Part shown: piece after piece, positions 24,406-33,605 of the stretch
Layout of the letters: each line of letters begins with the position of its first letter
Position numbering within the stretch: the first letter of the stretch is position 1
Origin: Butyricimonas faecalis
Lineage (GTDB): Bacteria > Bacteroidota > Bacteroidia > Bacteroidales > Marinifilaceae
Direction: 5' to 3'
Assembly: GCF_003991565.1 (NCBI RefSeq)
Contig: NZ_CP032819.1
Span: 620,001 to 684,000, forward strand
Length of the DNA: 64,000 nucleotides
Notes under the pieces: model-generated
What the model was told of the DNA's origin: nothing
The model's database searches: none
Seen by the model: only the letters and a program-made list of their open reading frames with translations
Made by a program: the position numbers and the translations under genes

Positions 24406-26760
24406 ATGAACAAAAAAAAGACTACAACACGAAAAAAAGCCGCGAAGAAGAAACAAAGTATCTTTGCTCGTGTTTTCAAAACGATATTATTGAGTAGTTT
24501 ACTGGCTGCTATTCTCGTCGGGCTTTTCGTATGTTGCGTGTACTACGGAACGTGGGGAAAAATTCCAGACTACCAGGATTTGAGGGAAATTCGTAATAAC
24601 GAGGCCTCTTCCCTGTATAGTGAGGACGGGGAGTTGCTCGGAAAATATTACGTGGAAAATCGTACGAACGTCATGTTCGGCAGTATATCCCACCATGCCA
24701 TAAACGCCTTGATCGCTACTGAAGACGTGCGCTTTTACGAGCATCATGGATTCGATAAAATCAGTATGTTGAGGGTATTGTTCAAGACGTTACTACTGGG
24801 AGACAAGAGTTCGGGAGGGGGAAGTACGATCAGCCAGCAACTGGCCAAAAATCTCTATCCCCGTCAGTACAACAGTCGTTTCATGATTCCGGTGATCAAA
24901 ATCAAAGAGATCATCACGGCGCATCGCCTTGAAAAATTATACTCCAAGGATGAAATTCTCACGCTGTATTTAAACACCGTGTCTTTTGGCGAAGGCACAT
25001 TCGGTATTGAAAGTGCCGCCCAAAAGTATTTTTCCACGACGGCAACACGTCTCTCCGTTCCGGAGGCCGCCACGCTGATCGGACTCTTGAAAGGGCCTTC
25101 TTACTACAATCCCCGCGTACATCCCGATCGCACGTTACAACGACGCAACACGGTGATCGCCCAGATGGTCAAGTACGATTACCTGACGGAAGAGGAAGGA
25201 GAAGCCTTGAAACAAGAAAAGTTACATCTCCGCTTCAAGCCCTTAAATCACTATTCCGGTCTGGCACCCTATTTACGTGAACAAATCCGCCAAGATGCCG
25301 TCAAGTTCATTGCCGAATACAACGAGGCAAACAGTACCAATTATGACTTGTATAAAGACGGGCTAAAATTGGTCACCACGATTGATGCTGAGATGCAACG
25401 TTACGCGGAAAAAGCGATGCGGCAGCACATGAAATCATTGCAACACGCTTTCTACACGCATCTGGGGAAACAAGAACCGTGGGATAAGGAGAAAAATCTT
25501 CTCGATAACGCCATTAGGGAAAGCGAGGTGTACAAGGAGTTGAAACGTCAGGGACTTAACGAGAAAGACATCCTCGCCGCCATGAACGAGAAAAAGCCCA
25601 TGACTATTTATAGCGCGTATCAAGGGGAGGTCGAAATGCAAATGTCTTCCATCGACTCGATCAAGCACTACTTGAAAATACTTCAACCCGGCATGATTGC
25701 CGTGGAACCCCAATCCGGAAAAATAAAAGTATGGATCGGGGGACTGGATTTTAAGTATTTCCAATATGATCAAGTGTTGGCCCCCCGTCAAGTCGGTTCC
25801 GTGTTCAAGCCGGTCGTTTACAGTGCAGCCATTGAACAGGGAGCCCGAGTCGATGCCTACTATAATAATGAACAAAAAAGTTACCCGGAATACGACAACT
25901 GGACGCCTCGAAATTCGAACAACCAGTACGGTGGTTACTACACGCTGAAAGGGGCTTTAAGTCAATCCATCAATACGATTGCCGTGCAAGTTCTTCTACA
26001 AACAGGGATTGACGCCACGATAGGACATGCCCGTCGTTTGGGGATACAAAGTGAACTGCCCGCGGTCCCCTCCCTCGCCTTAGGAGCTGCCAATATTCCT
26101 CTCCGGGAAATGATTCTTCCCTACTTGTGTTATGCAAATAACGGCATATCGACAACGCCCCATTACCTGCTTTCCATAAAAGACCGGGAAGGACGTATTC
26201 TTTACGAGGCCGAACCTCCCCGCGGAGAACGGGTGCTCCCGGCAGAGCAGGCTCATATTATGTCCTCCATGCTTTCCACCGTTATCCAAGAAGGAACAGG
26301 AAAAAGACTGCCCAATAATTACGGGCTGGATATTTCCCTAGCCGGAAAAACCGGAACCACCCAGAATCAAGCCGACGGCTGGTTTATTGGCTACAACCCT
26401 CGTATCGTCGTGGGCATAAGAGTCGGGGCCAACAACTCCCGCGTACATTTCAACTCCACGGCATTAGGACAAGGAGCCAACATGGCTCTCCCCATCTTCG
26501 GGTTATTCATGCAGGAATGCCTGCAAAGTAATACTTACGCCTATTGGTCCAGATTGTCCTTCCCGGTTCCACCCGTGGAGGTAGAAAAAGAACTGGAAGT
26601 TCCCACGTTCAAGGAAAACATAAATTTGTGGGAAAGATTGACCAACCAAAAACTGGAAAAAGTAAAGAAACAAGATACAGAAAAAGATACCGAATCTCCC
26701 AAGAAAAAAGGTTTCTTCCGGAAAATCGGGGACCTGTTCAAGAAAAAAGACAAAAAATAA
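24406..26760 (+). CDS. Class A penicillin-binding protein (PBP1a-like)
   Basis: A bifunctional peptidoglycan glycosyltransferase/transpeptidase anchored in the inner membrane by one helix (about 25-47) after a very basic N-terminus. The glycosyltransferase domain (about 75-250) has catalytic Glu106 in ATEDVRFYEHHG and the SGGGSTISQQLAKNL block. The transpeptidase domain has Ser465-x-x-Lys468 (GSVFKP), Ser521-Ile-Asn523 and Lys648-Thr-Gly650. The KKD-rich C-terminal tail is basic. At 784 residues the length is normal. A small membrane-protein gene begins 6 nt after the stop and is probably co-expressed. Confidence 0.95.
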   Translation: MNKKKTTTRKKAAKKKQSIFARVFKTILLSSLLAAILVGLFVCCVYYGTWGKIPDYQDLREIRNNEASSLYSEDGELLGKYYVENRTNVMFGSISHHAINALIATEDVRFYEHHGFDKISMLRVLFKTLLLGDKSSGGGSTISQQLAKNLYPRQYNSRFMIPVIKIKEIITAHRLEKLYSKDEILTLYLNTVSFGEGTFGIESAAQKYFSTTATRLSVPEAATLIGLLKGPSYYNPRVHPDRTLQRRNTVIAQMVKYDYLTEEEGEALKQEKLHLRFKPLNHYSGLAPYLREQIRQDAVKFIAEYNEANSTNYDLYKDGLKLVTTIDAEMQRYAEKAMRQHMKSLQHAFYTHLGKQEPWDKEKNLLDNAIRESEVYKELKRQGLNEKDILAAMNEKKPMTIYSAYQGEVEMQMSSIDSIKHYLKILQPGMIAVEPQSGKIKVWIGGLDFKYFQYDQVLAPRQVGSVFKPVVYSAAIEQGARVDAYYNNEQKSYPEYDNWTPRNSNNQYGGYYTLKGALSQSINTIAVQVLLQTGIDATIGHARRLGIQSELPAVPSLALGAANIPLREMILPYLCYANNGISTTPHYLLSIKDREGRILYEAEPPRGERVLPAEQAHIMSSMLSTVIQEGTGKRLPNNYGLDISLAGKTGTTQNQADGWFIGYNPRIVVGIRVGANNSRVHFNSTALGQGANMALPIFGLFMQECLQSNTYAYWSRLSFPVPPVEVEKELEVPTFKENINLWERLTNQKLEKVKKQDTEKDTESPKKKGFFRKIGDLFKKKDKK

Positions 26761-26766
26761 TTCACC

Positions 26767-27033
26767 ATGAAAACAATAAACAAGACCTCTCTATTCCTTG
26801 CTCTTATCATACTGGCCATTGCTTTCAGTATTATATCCATGATTGCAGCCCCGGCTGAAATGCGTTATTCTTGGCACGGGCTGAACCCGTGGAATACCGT
26901 TCAGGCCGTACCACTCATGTTCAAACGATTCTTTAAAACGAATGATTGGATTATTTATTCTTTATCCGTGTTAATTATCGTTTATCTTTGGTGGAGAATC
27001 TATGCCCTGGTGAACAAATTTAGAAGGTCATAA
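26767..27033 (+). CDS. Small two-helix membrane protein downstream of PBP1
   Basis: An 88-residue protein with two predicted transmembrane helices (about 8-28 and 61-80) and a loop containing YSWHGLNPWNTVQAVPLMFKRFF. I do not recognise a family. It begins 6 nt after the PBP1 stop codon, so it is likely to be translationally linked and may partner or regulate the synthase. The short gap to the converging antiporter gene (5 nt) leaves no room for a terminator. Confidence 0.65.
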   Translation: MKTINKTSLFLALIILAIAFSIISMIAAPAEMRYSWHGLNPWNTVQAVPLMFKRFFKTNDWIIYSLSVLIIVYLWWRIYALVNKFRRS

Positions 27034-27038
27034 ACCCT

Positions 27039-28175
27039 TTATTCTTTCACCCCGTACACACTTTGGGATATACGTTTCACGGCGATCACGAAGAAGCCAG
27101 TTAAAACGAGGTTAAGTACCAAACTTAGAATAGAGATAATCAACGCGGGACCTCCTAACTGGTATCCCATGGCGATCACGATAATTCCAGCACCGACCTC
27201 TCCTCTCGTGAACATACCGATCGAAAGTGCCAAACGCTCTTGAATTTTCCGGTCTCGATAGAAGAATAACGGGAACATTTTCCCCAGGTTTGAAAGAATC
27301 GTTACAACGATTACATGAAAAATCAGAATTCCCCATCCGGGCATGTCTCCCCCAGTTTCCAAACCGATAAAAATAGGCGTACTCAACCCGACCAAAAACA
27401 TAAACAGGTATGAAATAAAACTAGAAGCTCTTTCTTCTTCCCGCGAGTGATTGTGTACGGTTTTCATTACCATTCCCAAGACGAATGCCGGTAACAGTAC
27501 CTCGATATGAATCGCCCCGTCTTGTCCCATCAATGCTTTTGAAATCAGATACACGCTCTCGAATGCAGCCACTATACACACGGAATAGAGCAGAATAGCC
27601 CTCCAGGATTGTGACAAGTTCAATGAATTCAACCGTTTCCATCCGAATATTAAAAGGACACAAACCACCCCGATAATAACAAACAATTGCCATTTGAAAC
27701 CGATCATCAATATTTGTAACGGAATCATCAACAAGATAGTATCCAGGTCATCAAATATAGCCAGCACTTGTGTTTTCTTGTAGATCCACTCCTTTTTCAA
27801 CCCGGCAGCAGCAAGCATCGTAAAGAGAATTCCCGCTGAGGTGGGAGCGGCAAACCGGCTGATCAGTAAATTATTCTCCCACGACAATCCCGTGTCCAAG
27901 AAAAAGATATAATAACAAGCTATCAGAAGCCAAGGTACAGCCGCCGTTGCCATAGCAATAAAATAGTCTTTCGTGTACGAACGCCATTTTGCCTTATCCA
28001 ACTCGAATTCCCTCCCCACGTTGATCATGATAAAAGCAAGACAAATAAAAAGTAACCATTTACTTATCGATGCAAACGTTCCATACGTACTTCCTAAGGT
28101 TGAGGGAAGTATTTGAGAAAAAAATAAGCCGCAAAGTAAGAAAATAGAAAATAAAAAAACTTTCTTCATCCCCAT
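27039..28175 (-). CDS. Cation:proton antiporter (CPA superfamily)
   Basis: An inner-membrane protein of about 12 helices. The ion-binding helix carries the double-aspartate motif AIFDDLDT, typical of electrogenic Na+/H+ antiporters of the NapA/NhaA type. FTRGEVGAG corresponds to the conserved RGE helix of CPA2 members. The first helix (KKVFLFSIFLLCGLFF) also resembles a signal anchor. The frame could be extended to an ATG at 28214, but a perfect -7 box lies between (plus 28192-28199), so I start at the ATG at 28175 (MGMKK); the ATG at 28169 is also possible. Length is about 378 residues. It may use or replenish the Na+ gradient made by NQR, but this is inference. Confidence 0.82.
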   Translation of the reverse strand: MGMKKVFLFSIFLLCGLFFSQILPSTLGSTYGTFASISKWLLFICLAFIMINVGREFELDKAKWRSYTKDYFIAMATAAVPWLLIACYYIFFLDTGLSWENNLLISRFAAPTSAGILFTMLAAAGLKKEWIYKKTQVLAIFDDLDTILLMIPLQILMIGFKWQLFVIIGVVCVLLIFGWKRLNSLNLSQSWRAILLYSVCIVAAFESVYLISKALMGQDGAIHIEVLLPAFVLGMVMKTVHNHSREEERASSFISYLFMFLVGLSTPIFIGLETGGDMPGWGILIFHVIVVTILSNLGKMFPLFFYRDRKIQERLALSIGMFTRGEVGAGIIVIAMGYQLGGPALIISILSLVLNLVLTGFFVIAVKRISQSVYGVKE

Positions 28176-28191
28176 TGAAATTAATTTATCA

Positions 28192-28199
28192 CAAAGATA
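28192..28199 (-). promoter_or_regulatory. -7 promoter box of the antiporter gene
   Basis: The minus strand reads TATCTTTG, an exact TAnnTTTG match, about 17 nt before the chosen ATG. It decides the start, because the longer open frame begins upstream of it. Confidence 0.6.
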
Positions 28200-28271
28200 G
28201 GGATTTTCAAGCAATTATCTATCGTTATTTAAAATGTATCTAGTTAAAAAATGTACATCAAAATCCTTGAT

Positions 28272-30203
28272 TTACTCGTATTTAATCGCATCAGGTTTAT
28301 AAACACGGTAATCATAAAATCCATTTCTTCGACGACTGGACACGTTCACCTCTATGCTATGCATATCGGGTGGACCTTTGGGATAAAAAGCAAAACGTAT
28401 ACTTACGTTCTTGAGGATCAAGTTATCATTTCGCAAATTCAGGCTAAAACCGATCCCCCAATACGATTGGCTATTCAATATATTCTTCTTCTCCCGGGCC
28501 AGCACGCCCCAATCCACGAACCCGGTAACCGACACCCGAAATCCTCTTTTGATATAAGGCATGAACAACGTTGCGGACATGGAAGCAGAAAGTCGTTGCG
28601 TTCCGCACGTGGTATCGGAATCAAATCCCCGGATGTTGGCATCCTCGAAATAAATACAATCATCCGGATTCCGCTTGATTCCTAACACGTAATCCACGTT
28701 ACCATAAAAGCGCAAGCGGTGGCGGGACAGATCGTACAAACGACTGATGTATTGGCTTCCGACTTTAAACACGCCACTCTCCGCCGTGTAACCGTTCAAA
28801 AAAGTACCTAAAGCCGCGTACCAAGAATGGTATCTTTCCGTGTACTTGTTGAACCACGAATAATGCCATTCCGTTCCCAAGTACCCGTACTTCGTGAAGT
28901 CGCTCTTCTCGTACCCGAAAAGCAATGTTCCTGAAAGTCCGGATGGAATATCCTCTGTTCGCCCGAAATCATAGATCAAGTTAGCCTTGAAGTACTTGAT
29001 TTTGGTGAATGTCAAGGCTCCCATGACGCGATTACGGTCATAATAGAAATGATTGGAATCGCTCGACACTTGCGGACGATCGACAAAACTCGTTCCTGTG
29101 TAACGTCCCGTGAGGTAGAATATCCGGTTGTAACTATGCTTTTCCGGTAAATAAAAAGATGTTCCTCCCCAAAAGTCCCACAAGCGATAATTAAATAATT
29201 CCACGGGCTTATTTATATCCCGGTCGACTAATGATTTTGAGGAATACACTCGACTATACGCCGCTCCTCCAGCCCATTTCGTCTTGTACGTCAAAAACTC
29301 TTTATCCAGTTCCACCCGCAAAATATTCTGATTATAGGAGTTCTCGTACAGCCCATAGAAGTCCATGTGAGAGCCAAGAAGGTTACTGGCTTTATACTCG
29401 ACCAAGTTTCCCCAGGCTTGATCTTTATTTCCTCGAAAACTGGCTTCGTAATGCAAACTATGCCCCAGTTTGAACAAGTTTTTGGTTTCCAATCCCAGGT
29501 CTACTGCGTTCAAGAAGTTACTCCACACCTCCCCCGTCCATGAAAATTCATCCTTGCAAATAACCACCAGATTGACTTGATTCGTGTCGTTTTGCACTTC
29601 CTGTATTTCGATCAACGCATCATCCACGTTCGACATCGATTTCAGCAACTGTTCGTTCTGTACCAACTCGAAAGGGTCAACTGGCATTCCCGGCCTCACG
29701 GTCAACTGTTTTTTTATCACCCGTTCGGACGATTTCTGGTGAACGGAATTTGCCATACTCAACAGCCATTGCAAACTGTCCTGTAAAGGAAGCGTGTCGT
29801 TAACACTCGTTCCGAAAGGAGATAAGATTTTCACGTAAATATCATGGATGGTCTTTCCTTGGTAAGGTTTGTAACGATCCTCGCTATTCTCCGTTTGTAC
29901 AATATCGATATTAATCTTCCGAGGATTCACGAAAATCATTTTGTACAACTCTTTCGTCCACCCTCTACGATAAGCGACCTCCTTGATCTTGGAATACTCA
30001 TATTGGAGAGTATCCCGAATTAAACTATCCGGCAGGAAAACCACGTTACTTTGTTTCAGTGAATCAGGAAGTTTTATAAGGTCATACCCTTTATTCTCAC
30101 GCACGTTGAATGATAAAGGCCTTGCATTTGCTTGACTTTCCACGAGTAACACCCATGTCAGCATCCATATCATACAACGAATAATCACACGCTTCCTTTC
30201 CAA
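28272..30203 (-). CDS. POTRA/beta-barrel outer-membrane protein, Omp85-like
   Basis: A 643-residue exported protein with a signal peptide (about 1-27). Residues about 110-230 look like one or two POTRA-type domains (YKPYQGKTIHDIYVKIL and RPGMPVDPFELVQNEQLLKSM). From about 235 onward is a run of amphipathic aromatic strands typical of a 16-strand barrel. The C-terminus does not end in an aromatic residue, which is unusual for a barrel. I classify it as an Omp85-superfamily relative; whether it secretes or inserts proteins is unknown. It is the last gene of a tight three-gene operon after ApbE (5-nt gap). Confidence 0.65.
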   Translation of the reverse strand: MERKRVIIRCMIWMLTWVLLVESQANARPLSFNVRENKGYDLIKLPDSLKQSNVVFLPDSLIRDTLQYEYSKIKEVAYRRGWTKELYKMIFVNPRKINIDIVQTENSEDRYKPYQGKTIHDIYVKILSPFGTSVNDTLPLQDSLQWLLSMANSVHQKSSERVIKKQLTVRPGMPVDPFELVQNEQLLKSMSNVDDALIEIQEVQNDTNQVNLVVICKDEFSWTGEVWSNFLNAVDLGLETKNLFKLGHSLHYEASFRGNKDQAWGNLVEYKASNLLGSHMDFYGLYENSYNQNILRVELDKEFLTYKTKWAGGAAYSRVYSSKSLVDRDINKPVELFNYRLWDFWGGTSFYLPEKHSYNRIFYLTGRYTGTSFVDRPQVSSDSNHFYYDRNRVMGALTFTKIKYFKANLIYDFGRTEDIPSGLSGTLLFGYEKSDFTKYGYLGTEWHYSWFNKYTERYHSWYAALGTFLNGYTAESGVFKVGSQYISRLYDLSRHRLRFYGNVDYVLGIKRNPDDCIYFEDANIRGFDSDTTCGTQRLSASMSATLFMPYIKRGFRVSVTGFVDWGVLAREKKNILNSQSYWGIGFSLNLRNDNLILKNVSIRFAFYPKGPPDMHSIEVNVSSRRRNGFYDYRVYKPDAIKYE

Positions 30204-30208
30204 TAAAA

Positions 30209-31198
30209 TTACTCCTCTAACACTAACGTTTTCAATCGATCAGACATCCAAACCTCTCGTTCTCCCTGTTTATTTTGGTAAATAAAACAAGCCTCTATAT
30301 AAGGATTATCTAACACTATTTTTTTAGCTTCTTCCGTTCCCAATACCATACATGCCGTCGCATAAGCATCTGCCTCCATACATGTCGGAGCATATACGGA
30401 AGCTCCCAATATATCTTGTTGGACAGGATAACCGGTCCGAGGGTTTATCGTGTGAGAATATTTTTTTCCATCCACCACGTAAAAACGGCGATAATTCCCG
30501 GATGTTGCCAACGCACCTTCCCGCAAAGCCAACACGAGCTGCAATTCCCGGTTTGCCGCTGCCACATCGTCAATCGGTTTGTCGATCCCGATATGCCACG
30601 GGCGTTGCTTATTACTTTCCCCTTTCACGCGGATTTCACCACCGATCTCGATCATGTAATTTTGTACTCCTTTCCGATCAAAAAACTCGGCTACAAGATC
30701 CACGCCCAATCCTTTGGCAATGGAACTGGCATCCATCTGTACCCCCTCCACCCGTTTCACTAACCGCTCTCCTTCTAATTGCACTTTATCCATTCCCACG
30801 TATTGCAACAGCGAATCGACTTTCTCGCCCGAAGGCAATTTCTCGTTTTTAAAACCGAATCCCCAAGCATTCACCAGCGGACCCACGGTTACATCAAAAG
30901 CCCCACCCGTTGCTTCGTTCACCTCTTTTGCTTTCCTGTACATGATTACAAAAAGCGAGTCCACCTGTTCACATTCTCCCCGGTTCCACCGGGCAATTAC
31001 AGAGTTTTTGTTGAACATTGACAAGGACTGATTCACCCGTTCCATCTCTTGACGGATTTCCACGGCGTAGTCCGTTTCACTCTGGTATGACACATGGTAA
31101 ACGGTACCATACACATGGCCTTCCGTAAAACGGTATACATTACGCTGACATCCCATCACCAACACCAGCCCGCAAATGATAATCCCCAATTTTTTCAT
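30209..31198 (-). CDS. apbE: FAD:protein FMN transferase ApbE, lipoprotein
   Basis: Transfers FMN from FAD to a Thr in target proteins such as NqrB and NqrC. The lipobox ends at Cys17 (LVMGC), so it is anchored as a lipoprotein in the periplasm. ApbE motifs include MDASSIAKGLGVDLVAEF, EIGGEIRVKG, SGNYRRFY, SHTINPRTGYPV and the metal-binding DAYATACMVLG. At 329 residues the length is normal. It lies between two Omp85-like genes (8 and 5 nt gaps), not beside its likely NQR targets, which are at 57-59 kb in this window. Confidence 0.94.
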   Translation of the reverse strand: MKKLGIIICGLVLVMGCQRNVYRFTEGHVYGTVYHVSYQSETDYAVEIRQEMERVNQSLSMFNKNSVIARWNRGECEQVDSLFVIMYRKAKEVNEATGGAFDVTVGPLVNAWGFGFKNEKLPSGEKVDSLLQYVGMDKVQLEGERLVKRVEGVQMDASSIAKGLGVDLVAEFFDRKGVQNYMIEIGGEIRVKGESNKQRPWHIGIDKPIDDVAAANRELQLVLALREGALATSGNYRRFYVVDGKKYSHTINPRTGYPVQQDILGASVYAPTCMEADAYATACMVLGTEEAKKIVLDNPYIEACFIYQNKQGEREVWMSDRLKTLVLEE

Positions 31199-31206
31199 AC
31201 ACTTTT

Positions 31207-33396
31207 CTAAAAATAATATCCCAAATTAAAATAAAAGCCCAGCTTCTTTGACCAATCGGAAAGACTGAACACGAAATCAATCGGTCCCACGATACTATCG
31301 TATGAATATCCGACACCTCCACCCCAAATATCATTGCCACCCAATATATCAAAGAAGTTGGCCTCTTGTTTCGCGTAATTTCCGGCCAGAGAAACATAAT
31401 GGTTACGACCGATATTATATCTTACCTTGACTTTGGCCACCATGAGTGAATTATCAAATATCTCCAGATGTTGAATTCCCAAGAAAGGTAACTGTTGATC
31501 GACATACCTCCCGGCTACATCCCCTCCCATGCAATTCAAATAAGGATAGGGAACACCATGTCCCACCAGCACTCGTCCGTAGATCGACGGGATAAATTTC
31601 ACTCGACGGGTGATGGATAGCACAGACTCGAAATCCAGCCCGATGGCAGAGAAGGGGGCTCCATCATTATAAGTAATCAAGTTATCCGTGTACAAGGAAT
31701 AATCCACTTTCAGCGACATTCCCCGTGTCGGATAATAGCGTTTATCGAAGGTTTCCAAGTGTGCCAGTCCATAATAACTAAAGAACCCTTCCGGTTTCAC
31801 GGAGATATTATGATCTTTGTCCGAGAAGAGGAATGAATCGTAATTGTAATACTCGTAACGAAGACCCAATTGTAATTTGAAGTTACGGAAATAAATATCA
31901 GAACCTCCCAGGTTTATCCGATGAACCCCGTAATCCACGTTATCCGTTTTCTTTCCCTTGGTATAAATATCCAGGTTGTTGTACTTGAACATGTATTCCA
32001 ATTCAAAACGCCGCAGGAAAGTATTTCCCAGCGAATAGTTCAACTTCACATAGGGATTCATGCTCAAACGTCCGGTCAGGGAAAGCCGCGAACCTCTCAA
32101 ATCCTTGTGTGTAAGCGTGGTATTCAACAAAATAGCTGCCATTTCCTCTGAATCAAACCGGAAACCCAGGTTCAAAGAACTCATTGATTTTTGTTTCAGT
32201 ATCAATTCCAAATCATACACCGGACCACCGCTAAGCCTGTAACTTACGCTCGAAAATGCCCCGATCCCGTATAATTCAGCAATTGCCTCGTGCAGATCGT
32301 CCAACGTGATTTGGCTATAATCTTTTATCCGTATCTTTTTCCGTAACCACTTCTCATCTCGTTCATTAATTCCTGACAAATGAACGCGTGCCACCCGTAT
32401 CGTATCATTCTTGATAATGATATCTTCAGATACTTTTTTGGGTTGGAAACTTTCTGCAAGTCCCAGCTCTTTCTTTAATTGCATCAATTCATCCCATTGA
32501 CTCCGAGCCACATCCTCCCCTCGCAGGATCAGCGTGTCGATAGCACTTGACGAGAAACTGGCTGCCGAATAAGGGGTAACATCCGGCTTGATGTAGATGT
32601 TTACCATCTTTTTATTTTCTTCGTACTTCTGTATACCCAGAAAAGAGGTCATCTGGTCAAGAATTCCCATCACAGATTCCAGTCCGGAAGCATTTTTCAG
32701 CTCGGCCTGCACATCCACCCCGATAATTATATCGGCACCCATCGCTTTAGCTATATCCACCGGGAAATTATTGGAAATTCCTCCATCCACCAATACCATA
32801 CTATCCTGTCGTACGGGAGCAAAAGCCCCCGGAATGGCCATACTCGCACGCATAGCCAAGGGCAACACTCCGTAATCCTGTATCACCTCCTTACCATCCA
32901 CCAAATTACTCGCCACGCAGGCAAAAGGAATAGGTAATTTCTTAAAATCCAACGAATCATGGTAACCGATGGTCAAGTCCGAGAATAGATTGTAAACATT
33001 CTGCCCACTGATAAATCCCGATGGAATTTTGATTTCCCGGTTATTCTTTATCGGCACGGAAACCAAATACTTTTCCGTTTCCTCTTTCTCAGAGAAGGGG
33101 AGATTATAACGATATACTTTATCACTCAACAGGAACATCCAGTCCTGCCTTCTTACCAAGCAATCCATCGCGTGCGCATCGTATCCGATCGCATACAACG
33201 CCCCGACAAGGGACCCCATACTTGTCCCTGCAATGTAATCAATCGGGATCCCGGCTTCCTCCAACACCTTCAATACACCGATATGTGCCACGCCTTTCGC
33301 CCCCCCACCACTCAACACTAACCCGACCTTTTTCCGTTGTCCTTGAGCATCTAAAATGACAAATAAAACAAGAAGAAAAACAAAAATTCGTTTCAT
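31207..33396 (-). CDS. Patatin-like phospholipase fused to POTRA and Omp85 barrel
   Basis: A 729-residue exported protein (signal peptide about 1-19). Residues about 24-220 form a patatin domain with the oxyanion loop SGGGAKG, the nucleophile elbow GTSMG (Ser) and the Asp of DGG. A POTRA-like region follows at about 325-400 (IRVARVHLSGINERDEKWLRKK). A C-terminal barrel of about 320 residues ends in the aromatic LGYYF. This matches the type Vd (PlpD-like) architecture and related Bacteroidota proteins. Whether the lipase is released, surface-exposed or periplasmic is unknown. It is first in the operon with apbE and a second barrel gene. Confidence 0.88.
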   Translation of the reverse strand: MKRIFVFLLVLFVILDAQGQRKKVGLVLSGGGAKGVAHIGVLKVLEEAGIPIDYIAGTSMGSLVGALYAIGYDAHAMDCLVRRQDWMFLLSDKVYRYNLPFSEKEETEKYLVSVPIKNNREIKIPSGFISGQNVYNLFSDLTIGYHDSLDFKKLPIPFACVASNLVDGKEVIQDYGVLPLAMRASMAIPGAFAPVRQDSMVLVDGGISNNFPVDIAKAMGADIIIGVDVQAELKNASGLESVMGILDQMTSFLGIQKYEENKKMVNIYIKPDVTPYSAASFSSSAIDTLILRGEDVARSQWDELMQLKKELGLAESFQPKKVSEDIIIKNDTIRVARVHLSGINERDEKWLRKKIRIKDYSQITLDDLHEAIAELYGIGAFSSVSYRLSGGPVYDLELILKQKSMSSLNLGFRFDSEEMAAILLNTTLTHKDLRGSRLSLTGRLSMNPYVKLNYSLGNTFLRRFELEYMFKYNNLDIYTKGKKTDNVDYGVHRINLGGSDIYFRNFKLQLGLRYEYYNYDSFLFSDKDHNISVKPEGFFSYYGLAHLETFDKRYYPTRGMSLKVDYSLYTDNLITYNDGAPFSAIGLDFESVLSITRRVKFIPSIYGRVLVGHGVPYPYLNCMGGDVAGRYVDQQLPFLGIQHLEIFDNSLMVAKVKVRYNIGRNHYVSLAGNYAKQEANFFDILGGNDIWGGGVGYSYDSIVGPIDFVFSLSDWSKKLGFYFNLGYYF

Positions 33397-33525
33397 AGAT
33401 TTCAGAATTTAAATTTAAGAGGTTAGAATCAAAAAAAAATACTATTCTTCTCGCTCTAAACTTCCCAAAAATACAAAATTCCCACAATATTAGCAACTGC
33501 CTTCAAAAACTAAAAGTCGAAAAAA

Positions 33526-33563
33526 AACTCTCCCTTCTAGCTCTGAAGTGCTAGAGGGAGAGT
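33526..33563. terminator. Terminator-like hairpin after the S9 peptidase gene
   Basis: ctctcccttctagc pairs with gctagagggagag with one bulged T, and the loop is tctgaagt. It lies downstream of the S9 peptidase (minus strand) and upstream of the patatin gene. Its arm resembles the 3715-3790 element (AGGGGGAGAGCTGAT). Confidence 0.6.
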
Positions 33564-33605
33564 TGATAATATCAACAGGACTTTTCAGCCCCTCTTCATT
33601 TTCAA

